Shown here piece by piece: positions 33,292-41,686 of a DNA stretch of 57,349 nucleotides. The position numbers were made by a program, and so were the translations under genes. Source of the stretch: an uncultured Prevotella sp. (GTDB taxonomy: Bacteria > Bacteroidota > Bacteroidia > Bacteroidales > Bacteroidaceae); contig USJX01000008.1 in the NCBI GenBank assembly GCA_900555035.1, positions 1-57,349 on the forward strand. The letters are read 5' to 3'. The notes under the pieces were generated by a model. The model was not told where the DNA came from. It saw only the letters and a program-made list of their open reading frames with translations, and did not search any database. Numbering within the stretch: position 1 is the stretch's first letter; every line of letters starts with the position of its first letter.

Positions 33292-36200
33292 ATGATGAAC
33301 GGAACAACAAGATTTCTATGGGTATTTCTCCTGTCGCTGATGGCTCATCTGGCTGCTCCTGCCCAGAAGTATCAGATTAGACCGCTTGGATTGGAGCAGG
33401 GATTGTCGTGCAACTATGTGGTGAGCATGTCGCAGGATAAGCATGGCTTTCTCTGGATTGCTACCGAAGAGGGCCTGAACCGCTTTGATGGCAACCGCTT
33501 CTTTAATTATTATAAGCGGAGAGACAGGCAGGGCATCTCGAGCAGCGAACTGAACTGCGTAATAGATGATGCCAAGGCTCCCGTGGTATGGATAGGAACC
33601 AAGAACGATGGTCTCAATTCCTTTAACTATCAAACTGAAGAATGGCATTGCTACAAGCATGATGCCAAGGATGCAGCCAGCATTGCCACCAACGATATTA
33701 CCAGTATTACGCAATCGGAAGATGGTAAACTTTGGATGACTACTTATTGGGCGGGTGTGGAACAGTTGGATCCTGCCACGGGCAAGTTTGCTCATTTCGG
33801 TAAGAAGCAGGTCAAGGGTTTGCCCGATAACCAATTGTGGTGCGTGCTCGATCTGGGCAACGGCATCCTCCTGGCAGGTCACGTAAAGAGCGGCTTGTCG
33901 TTCATCGATACCCGGCATCTGGTGGCTCGTAATTTCCAGCACAGTGACCATGATGCCTTTTCCATTTCAAGCAATGAGGTGAACAGCCTGTATCGTGACA
34001 AGCGCGGAACGATATGGATTGGTACGAGTAGAGGCATCGATATCTTCGATCCGCTCAGTCAGCGTTTCCTGCATGTGTCCGACCAGATATTCGGCAGTCA
34101 TCGCATCTTCGATTTCTGTGAATTGCCCGATGGCAAGATGCTGGTGGCCACCGAGCAGATGGGCATTGCCGTGCTCGATGTAAACAGGAAACTCTTTGAG
34201 GCAAGTACCCAGGTGCCTTGTTCTTTCATCAAACAGGGATTTGGCGATTACAGTCTTTCTGGCAACAGCATCCGATGCTTGCTGCTCGACCAATATAATA
34301 ATGTGTGGGCTGGCCTTTACGGGGGTGGTATCAACTTCCTTACCCAGATTTTTGCGCCGTTCAGAACGATTCGGGTGGGAACCCCCGATCAGGTGGAGCG
34401 CCTGACCGACCGCTCGGTGATGGGCTTGGCCATCGACCAGAACCATCAGCTATGGGTAGGAACCGATGGCGGTGGACTGAATGTTATCTCGGCAGAAAGA
34501 ACACGGGTAGATGTTTATCCCCAGGAGGCGGGTACCACCGTGCAGGCTGCAGCTACTGACAGCAGGGGCAACCTGTGGTTTGGTTCCTTTAACCAGGGAG
34601 CTACGGTAAAGATGGCGCAGGGCGGATTCCGCCGGGTGCTGCCAGATAGCCACGAAGACGTGCGCTGCTTCTATGAAGATGCCCGCCGACAGATGTGGGT
34701 GGGTACCGCCCGTGGCATCTATGTGGTGGATATCGACCAGATGAAGGTGGTGAAGACCTATCATCTGGGCAATGACCAGGTGCGTGCCATCACCATGGAT
34801 GCCCAGCACCATGTGTGGGTAGGTTACTTTGGCTATGGCATTGAGGTGTATTCGCCCCAGATGAAACTGCAGAAATTATTCAGTATTTCCAAGAAGGATG
34901 GGGAATATATCCCTTCCAACTCCGTGAATCATCTGATATGTGATTCCAAGAATAGGATATGGGCTGCCACCAACGAGGGTGCCGTGTGCTTTGACGGCAA
35001 GAAGATGAGCCGCATCGCCATCTACGACCAGCAGCAGGGCATGAGCAATGTACATGTGCGTGCCATGGTGGAAGACCTGAACCGCAACATCTGGATGAGT
35101 ACCAATCGCGGTATCTCTTGTCTGAAGGCAAACCAGCCGCATCGCATTCTGAACTTCGATGAAAAGGACAATGTGGTGCAGGCCAATTTCAACGATGCCA
35201 GTGTGGTTCGTAGCAGGAAGGGGGCCATCTGTTTCGGTTCAGCACAGGGACTCTGCTATTTCCAGCCAGAGCGATTGCTGGCCGTGACGCGTGCACCTAA
35301 ACCCATCATCACCTCGCTGACTCTGATTCGGGGCATGGAGCAGGCGGATAGTATCATCAACCTGACCCTTCGCAACCAGGTATCGCTGGCATACGATGAG
35401 AATACCTTTGCCATCAACTTCACCGTGCCGAATTTCGGACAGGAGCGTTTTGCGGAGTACAGCTATATGCTATCGGGCTTACAGAAGGATTGGAGCACGG
35501 TGCAGCAGGGGTCTATCATGCTGCGCGATATTCCTGCCGGCACCTATCAGTTGCAGGTGCGTGCCCGTTTCCACAATCAGCCCTGGTCTTCGGGGGTGGC
35601 CAAGTTTACCATCGTGGTCCGTCCGCCGTTCTGGCTGTCGTGGTGGGCAAAGCTGTTTTATACCCTGGTGGCATTGGCATTCGGCTATCTTGCCCTGCGC
35701 GTCTATCAGCGCAATCTGGCTCTGAAGTACCAGCTCAGGGCAGAGAAGGTGAACCACGAGAAGGAGCAGAAACTCAACGAGGAGCGTCTGCGCTTCTTCA
35801 CCAATATCACCCACGAGCTCCGCACGCCGCTCACGCTCATCCTGGGGCCGCTCGATGATATCTCCCATTCCTCCGACATCACGAAGGCGGTGAAGCATAA
35901 GCTGGCAGTGATTCATCAGAGTGCCGTGAGACTGAACGACCTGATTACGCAGATTCTGGAATTCCGAAAGACTGAGACCGACAACAGGCAGCTTCGTGTG
36001 CAGAAGGCCAATGTGGTGGATGCCGTACATGAGATTTCCCTGAAATACGAGGAACTGGCGCAGAAACCCGATGTCACCATCAGGTTTGTGGCTCCCGAAA
36101 AGCAGATAGAGATGTATATCGACAAGGAAGTCATCGCCATCATCGTGGATAATCTCATCTCGAATGCCATCAAATATACCGACCAGGGCAACATCGATGT

Positions 36201-37362
36201 CTGCGTGGAGCGCCGCCGCAGCGGAGAGCGCCATCTGGTGGATATCTCCGTAAGCGATACCGGTCATGGCATATCGGCAAAGGCCTTGCCGCATATCTTC
36301 GATCGCTATTACCAGGAAAACGGAGCGCATCAGGCATCGGGCACCGGCATCGGACTCTCGCTGGTCAAGAAGTTGGTTACCCTGCATCATGGCGAGGTAA
36401 AGGCAGAAAGCAATCTGGAACAGGGCACCAGCTTTATCGTAACTCTGGATGAAAACGAGATTTATCCGGAGGCCTTGCGAGGCGATGAGGCTGCGAATGC
36501 CAAGCTGCCTGGCGATGAGGCTGCGAGAACTGGGGCTTCTTCAGATGATTTCAATTCAGAGGAGAATGCTCTGGGCGAGAATCGCAAGCCGCAGCTCCTG
36601 GTGGTGGAGGATAATCGGGAGATTCTCAATTATGTGGCAGATTCCTTTGCCGATGAATTTGAGATATTGAAGGCAAAAGATGGTCGCGAGGGCCTGGCGT
36701 TGGCTTTGGATAAGGTGCCGGATGTGATTATCTCGGATGTGATGATGCCGAATATGAGCGGCAATGCGATGTGTAAGACCTTGAAGCACGATGTGCGCAC
36801 CAGCCATATTCCTATCATCCTCCTCACGGCGAAGGATTCGCTCGAAGCCAAGGAGAAGGGCTATGAGTCGGGAGCCGATTCGTATATCACCAAACCGTTT
36901 ACGCATTCGCTTCTGCGCAGCCGAATCCAGAACCTCCTGCTGCAGCGCCGTAGAGACAAACTGCAGATTCAGGAGTCGAAGGAAACCGACTTGTCGCAGA
37001 AGAAGGAGCAGTTGAGGGAGTCGCTCAGCAAGGTAGATCAGGAATTCTTCGACAAGCTTAACAAGCTCATCGCCGAGAATATCAGTGGCGATGTGGATGT
37101 TAACCTGGTAGCCAGCAGTCTGGCGGTGAGCACCAGTACGCTCTATCGCAAGATGAAGGCACTCACGGGTATCTCCACCAACGAGTATATCCGCAAATAC
37201 AAGATGCAGTATGCCGAGCATCTGCTCCTGGAGGGCAAGTATAGCATCAGCGAAATCTCGTTCATGGTGGGCATGAGCAGTGTGGCCTACTTCCGTCGCT
37301 GTTTCAAGGCAGAATATGGCGAGATACCATCAGAGTATCTCAAGAAATTGAAGCAAATGTAA
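33292..37362 (+). CDS. Hybrid two-component system regulator (HTCS)
   Basis: 1356 residues. Signal peptide; a periplasmic sensor of two-component-regulator propeller repeats (many WIGTxxGLNxF-like motifs, e.g. HGFLWIATEEGLNRFDGN, RGTIWIGTSRGIDIFDP) to about 690; a Y_Y_Y-type domain; one transmembrane segment near 780-805; histidine kinase with ITHELRTPLTLILGPL (His near 840), the N box DNLISNAIKYTD and GTGIGLSLV; a receiver domain (LVVEDNREIL, Asp near 1149 in VIISDVMMPN, TKPF); and an AraC-type DNA-binding domain (ISEISFMVGMSSVAYFRRCF). Such proteins sense glycan fragments and switch on carbohydrate genes. It is divergent from GH30/GH35, its probable targets. A GDEAA repeat lies in the kinase-receiver linker. 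Confidence 0.95.
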   Translation: MMNGTTRFLWVFLLSLMAHLAAPAQKYQIRPLGLEQGLSCNYVVSMSQDKHGFLWIATEEGLNRFDGNRFFNYYKRRDRQGISSSELNCVIDDAKAPVVWIGTKNDGLNSFNYQTEEWHCYKHDAKDAASIATNDITSITQSEDGKLWMTTYWAGVEQLDPATGKFAHFGKKQVKGLPDNQLWCVLDLGNGILLAGHVKSGLSFIDTRHLVARNFQHSDHDAFSISSNEVNSLYRDKRGTIWIGTSRGIDIFDPLSQRFLHVSDQIFGSHRIFDFCELPDGKMLVATEQMGIAVLDVNRKLFEASTQVPCSFIKQGFGDYSLSGNSIRCLLLDQYNNVWAGLYGGGINFLTQIFAPFRTIRVGTPDQVERLTDRSVMGLAIDQNHQLWVGTDGGGLNVISAERTRVDVYPQEAGTTVQAAATDSRGNLWFGSFNQGATVKMAQGGFRRVLPDSHEDVRCFYEDARRQMWVGTARGIYVVDIDQMKVVKTYHLGNDQVRAITMDAQHHVWVGYFGYGIEVYSPQMKLQKLFSISKKDGEYIPSNSVNHLICDSKNRIWAATNEGAVCFDGKKMSRIAIYDQQQGMSNVHVRAMVEDLNRNIWMSTNRGISCLKANQPHRILNFDEKDNVVQANFNDASVVRSRKGAICFGSAQGLCYFQPERLLAVTRAPKPIITSLTLIRGMEQADSIINLTLRNQVSLAYDENTFAINFTVPNFGQERFAEYSYMLSGLQKDWSTVQQGSIMLRDIPAGTYQLQVRARFHNQPWSSGVAKFTIVVRPPFWLSWWAKLFYTLVALAFGYLALRVYQRNLALKYQLRAEKVNHEKEQKLNEERLRFFTNITHELRTPLTLILGPLDDISHSSDITKAVKHKLAVIHQSAVRLNDLITQILEFRKTETDNRQLRVQKANVVDAVHEISLKYEELAQKPDVTIRFVAPEKQIEMYIDKEVIAIIVDNLISNAIKYTDQGNIDVCVERRRSGERHLVDISVSDTGHGISAKALPHIFDRYYQENGAHQASGTGIGLSLVKKLVTLHHGEVKAESNLEQGTSFIVTLDENEIYPEALRGDEAANAKLPGDEAARTGASSDDFNSEENALGENRKPQLLVVEDNREILNYVADSFADEFEILKAKDGREGLALALDKVPDVIISDVMMPNMSGNAMCKTLKHDVRTSHIPIILLTAKDSLEAKEKGYESGADSYITKPFTHSLLRSRIQNLLLQRRRDKLQIQESKETDLSQKKEQLRESLSKVDQEFFDKLNKLIAENISGDVDVNLVASSLAVSTSTLYRKMKALTGISTNEYIRKYKMQYAEHLLLEGKYSISEISFMVGMSSVAYFRRCFKAEYGEIPSEYLKKLKQM

Positions 37363-37390
37363 CATTTAAATTGAAGCAAATGTAATATTC
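37345..37390. repeat. 23-bp tandem duplication at the HTCS stop codon
   Basis: AAATTGAAGCAAATGTAACA plus TTT (37345-37367) is repeated at 37368-37390 with two mismatches. The first copy holds the last codons and the stop. Confidence 0.9.
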
Positions 37391-37501
37391 ATGTTGCACA
37401 TTCAATTTGTTTTGTGCAGAAATGCTACTTATAAATGATGATTTTAGGGGAAAGAGGTGAAAAATCTTTGGGTTTTCTTCTCTTTTCCCGTTTTTTTATA
37501 G

Positions 37502-37510
37502 TACCTTTGC
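37502..37510 (+). promoter_or_regulatory. -7 box of pflB
   Basis: TACCTTTGC about 120 bp before the pflB start; the -33 box lies in T-rich DNA and is not distinct. Confidence 0.6.
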
Positions 37511-37630
37511 ATCGAAAATAACGATAGCAGGATTTTATAGACAAAAGGTTTAAAGATTCAGCAGGACTTTGAAGAAAACAGTGTGTACAAAATAAATATA
37601 TTATTAACTTAATTAAATAAGGATATCAAA

Positions 37631-39880
37631 ATGATGAAAACAGAATGGAGAGGTTTCAAGGGAAACTTGTGGCAGAGTGAGGTGAATCTTCGCGATTTCA
37701 TCCAGAACAACTACACTAGCTACGATGGCGACGAGTCGTTCCTGGCAGAACCTACTCAGGCTACCAATACCCTTTGGGGTATGTTGAAGGAGCTCCAGAA
37801 GGAAGAGCGTGCCAAGGGTGGTGTGCTCGATATGGAGACCGAGGTGGTTTCAGGATTGACAGCTTATGGTGCCGCTTATATCGGCGAGGGTACTAAAGAG
37901 TTGGAGAAGGTTGTTGGTTTGCAGACCGACAAGCCTTTGAAGCGTGCCTTCATGCCATACGGTGGTATCAAGATGGCAGAGCAGGCTTGTACTACATACG
38001 GCTACCAGCCATCAGAGAAGCTTCATGAGATTTTCCATAAGTATTGCAAAACTCACAACGACGGCGTGTTTGATGCTTATACTCCAGAGATGAAACTCGT
38101 GCGCCATAACCATATTCTTACTGGTCTTCCTGATACTTACGGTCGTGGACGTATCGTAGGTGACTACCGCCGTGTAGCTCTCTATGGTATCGACTTCCTC
38201 ATCGAGGAGAAGAAGAACGACCTCGCTAACATGGGCGACCGTGAGATGATCGACGAAGTAATCCGTCTTCGTGAAGAGGTTTCTATGCAGATCAAGGCTC
38301 TCAAGGGCTTGAAGGAGATGGCTCAGTTGTATGGCTACGATATCAGCCAGCCAGCTAAGAACGCTCGCGAGGCCGTACAGTGGTTGTACTTCGGTTACCT
38401 CGGAGCTGTGAAGACTCAGAATGGTGCTGCGATGTCTGTAGGCCGTATCTCTACATTCCTCGACATCTATATCCAGCGCGACTTGAACGAGGGTACTCTT
38501 ACAGAGGATGAGGCTCAGGAGCTCATCGACCACTTGGTTATGAAGTTCCGTATGGTTAAGTTCGCCCGTATCCCTTCTTACAACGAGCTCTTCACCGGCG
38601 ACCCGGTTTGGGCTACTCTTGAGGTAGGTGGTATGGGTCAGGATGGCCGCTCAATGGTTACCAAGAATGACTTCCGTTTCCTCCACACATTGGAGAACAT
38701 GGGTCCTTCACCAGAGCCAAACTTGACTGTACTCTATAGCTCTCGCTTGCCTAAGGCATTCAAGCACTACGCTTCTCTCATCTCTGTAAAGACAAGCTCT
38801 ATCCAGTATGAGAACGACGATGTAATGCGCCCAGTTTGGGGTGATGACTATAGCATCTGCTGCTGTGTATCAGCTACACAGACAGGTAAGGAGATGCAGT
38901 TCTTCGGTGCACGTGCCAACTTGGCTAAGTGCTTGACCTACGCTGTTTCTGGCGGTGTTGACTCAAAGACACGCGAGCAGTGCGGTCCTAAGTATCGCGC
39001 CGTTGAGGGTGATGTATTGACATACGAGGAGTTCATGCCACGTTTCATGGATATGATGGACTGGTTGGCTGGCGTTTATGTAAAGACATTGAACCTCATC
39101 CACTACATGCACGATAAGTACTTCTACGAGGCAGCAGAGTTGGCGCTCATCGATACAGATGTTCGTCGTACCTTCGCTACAGGTATCGCTGGTTTCAGCC
39201 ACGTGGTTGATTCTATCTCAGCTATCAAGTATGCCAAGGTAAACATCGTCCGTGATGAGACCGGTTTCCCTCTCAGCTTCAAGACCGAGGGCGACTTCCC
39301 ACGTTATGGTAACGATGATGAGCGTGCTGATGAGATTGCAGTATGGTTGCTCAAGACCTTCATGAACATGATCAAGAAGCATCATACATACCGCAATTCA
39401 GAGCCTACTACATCTATCTTGACTATCACATCAAATGTAGTATATGGTAAGTTCACCAGCAACATGCCTGATGGTCGTCCAGCCGGTGCTCCTTTGGCTC
39501 CAGGTGCCAACCCATCTTACGGTGCAGAGAAGAACGGTCTTTTGGCTTCATTGAACTCAGTAGCTAAGTTGCCATACGAGTATGCTCTCGATGGTATCTC
39601 TAATACTCAGACCATCAGTCCTAGCGCTTTGGGTCACAACGACGAGGAGCGTGCCCAGACATTGGTAGGTGTATTGGATGGTTACTTCAACCAGGGTTCT
39701 CACCACTTGAACGTGAACGTATTCGGTATCGACAAGCTCAAGGATGCTATGGAGCACCCAGAGAAGGAAGAGTACCAGAACTTCACCATCCGTGTAAGTG
39801 GTTACGCTGTTAAGTTCATCGACTTGACACGCGAGCAGCAGCTCGACGTAATCGCTCGTCAGGCTCACGAGAGACTCTAA
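37631..39880 (+). CDS. pflB: Pyruvate formate-lyase
   Basis: 749 residues, normal length. It splits pyruvate with CoA into acetyl-CoA and formate by a glycyl-radical mechanism under anoxia. Signatures: RAFMPYGGIKMAEQ, HNHILTGLPDTYGRGRIVGD and GPSPEPNLTVLYSS; catalytic cysteines in YSICCCVSAT (within 410-412); and the glycyl radical site RVSGYAVKF (Gly724). Its activating enzyme is encoded about 480 bp downstream. Codon use is strongly biased, as expected for a highly expressed gene. A terminator lies before the next genes, so the activase may be separately transcribed. Confidence 0.97.
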   Translation: MMKTEWRGFKGNLWQSEVNLRDFIQNNYTSYDGDESFLAEPTQATNTLWGMLKELQKEERAKGGVLDMETEVVSGLTAYGAAYIGEGTKELEKVVGLQTDKPLKRAFMPYGGIKMAEQACTTYGYQPSEKLHEIFHKYCKTHNDGVFDAYTPEMKLVRHNHILTGLPDTYGRGRIVGDYRRVALYGIDFLIEEKKNDLANMGDREMIDEVIRLREEVSMQIKALKGLKEMAQLYGYDISQPAKNAREAVQWLYFGYLGAVKTQNGAAMSVGRISTFLDIYIQRDLNEGTLTEDEAQELIDHLVMKFRMVKFARIPSYNELFTGDPVWATLEVGGMGQDGRSMVTKNDFRFLHTLENMGPSPEPNLTVLYSSRLPKAFKHYASLISVKTSSIQYENDDVMRPVWGDDYSICCCVSATQTGKEMQFFGARANLAKCLTYAVSGGVDSKTREQCGPKYRAVEGDVLTYEEFMPRFMDMMDWLAGVYVKTLNLIHYMHDKYFYEAAELALIDTDVRRTFATGIAGFSHVVDSISAIKYAKVNIVRDETGFPLSFKTEGDFPRYGNDDERADEIAVWLLKTFMNMIKKHHTYRNSEPTTSILTITSNVVYGKFTSNMPDGRPAGAPLAPGANPSYGAEKNGLLASLNSVAKLPYEYALDGISNTQTISPSALGHNDEERAQTLVGVLDGYFNQGSHHLNVNVFGIDKLKDAMEHPEKEEYQNFTIRVSGYAVKFIDLTREQQLDVIARQAHERL

Positions 39881-39942
39881 GAAAGTGAAGAATGAAGAGG
39901 GAAGAGTGAAGAATTCTCTTGTCTCTTTGTAACATATAGATT

Positions 39943-39980
39943 GCCCGCTAGATTTTCTTTCCGGAGGATATTTAGCGGGC
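39943..39980 (+). terminator. Intrinsic terminator of pflB
   Basis: GCCCGCTA (39943-39950) pairs with TAGCGGGC (39973-39980), followed by ATTTATATTATTTT. Between the pflB stop and this hairpin the GAAAGTGAAGAAT string is duplicated (39881-39918). Confidence 0.8.
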
Positions 39981-40029
39981 ATTTATATTATTTTAACTGC
40001 AAATTTAAACTTGGTATTGAAAAAAGTTC

Positions 40030-40038
40030 TATCTTTGC
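40030..40038 (+). promoter_or_regulatory. -7 box abutting the 40042 start codon
   Basis: TATCTTTGC ends three bases before the ATG. With usual spacing, transcription would begin at or next to the ATG, so the message may be leaderless. Confidence 0.55.
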
Positions 40039-40041
40039 AGT

Positions 40042-40260
40042 ATGAAACTAAATAATGAACAAAAGAAAGCCCTTTATGAAGAGGGTTACAAATTCTGTTT
40101 TGATGTTGTCAAGCTCATTCTTGGTGGTGTCATTTTTGCAGGAATTATGCAAGATAATATAGATAGAACTAGGTTGTATGCTTGGGGCGTTTTCTTTATG
40201 GTCTTGATAGTTGCATTAGGAATGTATTTTGTAATAAAGTCTAAAAATAAAAAGAAATAA
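40042..40260 (+). CDS. Small membrane protein (DUF6722-like)
   Basis: 72 residues: a charged start (KLNNEQKKALYEEGYKF) and two hydrophobic segments (VVKLILGGVIFAGIM and LYAWGVFFMVLIVALGMYFVI), ending in KSKNKKK. This looks like the small two-helix membrane proteins listed as DUF6722 in Bacteroidota; function unknown. The next small gene begins 2 bp after its stop, and that one overlaps pflA, so the three probably form one transcript. The start codon is almost on top of its promoter. Confidence 0.7.
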   Translation: MKLNNEQKKALYEEGYKFCFDVVKLILGGVIFAGIMQDNIDRTRLYAWGVFFMVLIVALGMYFVIKSKNKKK

Positions 40261-40262
40261 TT

Positions 40263-40364
40263 ATGGATTTAGTTGATTTTTTGGGTGTCGTCACTGCTCT
40301 TATAGTCGTTCCTGGGCTTGCTTTTATTCTTTGGGATAATTACCAAGAGAAGAAAACTGCATGA
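40263..40364 (+). CDS. 33-residue membrane microprotein overlapping pflA
   Basis: ATG at 40263, TGA at 40362-40364. The peptide starts MDLVDFLGVVTALIVV and ends DNYQEKKTA: a single transmembrane helix with a short charged tail. It begins 2 bp after the 72-residue gene and shares ATGA with the pflA start, a typical translational-coupling arrangement. It is too short for most gene finders. The packing between two genes supports it; no family is known to me. Confidence 0.6.
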   Translation: MDLVDFLGVVTALIVVPGLAFILWDNYQEKKTA

Positions 40365-41083
40365 AAGGATTTGTACACAGCATAGAGAGCTTTGGTTCAG
40401 TAGATGGACCAGGCATCCGTTTTCTGATCTTTCTGCAAGGTTGTCCCATGCGCTGCCAGTTCTGCCACAATCCGGATTCCTGGAAGACAGGGGTAGGAGA
40501 AGAGTGGAGTGCCGATGACCTGCTGGATAAGGCAGAGCGATTCAAGAGCTATTGGGGCGACAAGGGCGGCATCACCGTGAGCGGCGGAGAAGCCCTGATG
40601 CAGATAGATTTTCTCATAGAACTGTTTGAGAAGGCGCATCAGCGCGGCATCAACACCTGTCTTGATACCTCGGCTCAGCCGTTTAGGAAAGAAGGGGAAT
40701 TCTTCAAGAAATTCGAGCGTCTGATGGCCGTCACCGATACCGTTCTTCTTGATATCAAGCATATCAATGATGAAGAGCATCGCAAGCTGACGCTTCATAG
40801 CAATAAGAACATACTCGATTGTGCCCGCTATCTCAGCGAGATACACAAGCCCGTATGGATTCGACATGTTTTGGTTCCCGGTATAACCGATAAGGATGAA
40901 TATCTGCAGCAGCTGCGCAGTTTCCTGGATACGCTCACCAACATCGAGCGCATAGATATCCTGCCTTATCATACACTGGGTGTATATAAGTATGAGAAAC
41001 TCGGCATCCCTTACCCTTTGCAAGGGATCGAGTCTCCTAGTAATGAGCAGGTGGCTCATGCTAATGCCATACTTCAAAAGTAG
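40361..41083 (+). CDS. pflA: Pyruvate formate-lyase activating enzyme
   Basis: 240 residues of the radical-SAM family. The cluster-binding CxxxCxxC motif is in LQGCPMRCQFCHNPDSW, followed by GGITVSGGEALMQ (SAM-binding GGE). It makes the glycyl radical on pyruvate formate-lyase using S-adenosylmethionine and a [4Fe-4S] cluster. Its start overlaps the 33-residue microprotein gene by 4 bp. Its last codons and stop are reiterated downstream in 15-bp steps. Confidence 0.95.
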   Translation: MKGFVHSIESFGSVDGPGIRFLIFLQGCPMRCQFCHNPDSWKTGVGEEWSADDLLDKAERFKSYWGDKGGITVSGGEALMQIDFLIELFEKAHQRGINTCLDTSAQPFRKEGEFFKKFERLMAVTDTVLLDIKHINDEEHRKLTLHSNKNILDCARYLSEIHKPVWIRHVLVPGITDKDEYLQQLRSFLDTLTNIERIDILPYHTLGVYKYEKLGIPYPLQGIESPSNEQVAHANAILQK

Positions 41084-41125
41084 ATACTTCAGAAGCAGAT
41101 ACTCCAAGAGTAGAAGCTTCAGTCG
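41069..41125. repeat. 15-bp tandem repeats at the pflA stop codon
   Basis: ATACTTCAAAAGTAG (41069-41083, with the pflA stop), ATACTTCAGAAGCAG, ATACTCCAAGAGTAG, then a partial AAGCTTCAG unit. Confidence 0.9.
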
Positions 41126-41141
41126 TATATAACCAGGTTGT

Positions 41142-41158
41142 AGCACTTTTCAAGTGCT
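41142..41158. terminator. Small hairpin between convergent pflA and response-regulator genes
   Basis: AGCACTT and AAGTGCT with a 3-base loop. No clear T run, so its terminator role is uncertain. Confidence 0.35.
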
Positions 41159-41187
41159 CACATCCTTTCCTGCTTAATTGGGTGGAT

Positions 41188-41658
41188 TCAGCCAATATAT
41201 TTGGCTGGATCCATTTCAATTAACGATGCAGGCTGCGCCTTCTTCAGCTGATGATGCTCGGCTCTAGGCTCATTCTCTTCATTTCTGATATTTTTCATGT
41301 GACTTTCTACAGAACTTCTGATTCGTGCCGGAATGATAGGTTTGGTCACATAATCATTCACACCCATTTCGTAACACTCATCAATATTGTCCTTGTTGTT
41401 GAGCAACGAGGTAATGATGATGATCATCTCGTTCTTGTCATACTTTGCTCTTATGTGCTGGATTACATCCCAGCCGTTCACTTCTGGCATCATCAAGTCT
41501 AGCAAGACGATGTTAGGCTTGTAGGTCTCTACCAGTTCGATGGCTTCCTTGCCACCATAGGCCTTCTTGATTTCGATGTCTAGATTGCTAAGCATATCTA
41601 CCACCTGTGCTATGTTTTCAGCAATATCATCTACTATTAACACTTTGCACTTACTCAT
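41188..41658 (-). CDS. Response regulator with receiver domain and short tail
   Basis: 156 residues from MSKCKVLIVDD. The receiver domain is complete: acidic pair VDD near the start, IVLLDLMMPEVNGWD with the phospho-acceptor Asp, IIITS (Thr/Ser) and VTKPI (Lys). After about residue 120 there is only a short, charged tail (EENEPRAEHHQLKK), no DNA-binding or enzymatic domain. An upstream ATG at 41712 would overlap the dehydrogenase gene. It is the last gene of the exopolysaccharide cluster, 28 bp after the dehydrogenase. A protein-protein role, perhaps on the synthase or the TackOD1-like protein, is inferred. Confidence 0.85.
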   Translation of the reverse strand: MSKCKVLIVDDIAENIAQVVDMLSNLDIEIKKAYGGKEAIELVETYKPNIVLLDLMMPEVNGWDVIQHIRAKYDKNEMIIIITSLLNNKDNIDECYEMGVNDYVTKPIIPARIRSSVESHMKNIRNEENEPRAEHHQLKKAQPASLIEMDPAKYIG

Positions 41659-41686
41659 ACTTTTTTCCCCGTTAGTTAGGACACTT

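Noticed and set aside
28750..37362. Full polysaccharide utilisation locus
   Set aside because: No susC/susD-type genes are found next to the hydrolases.
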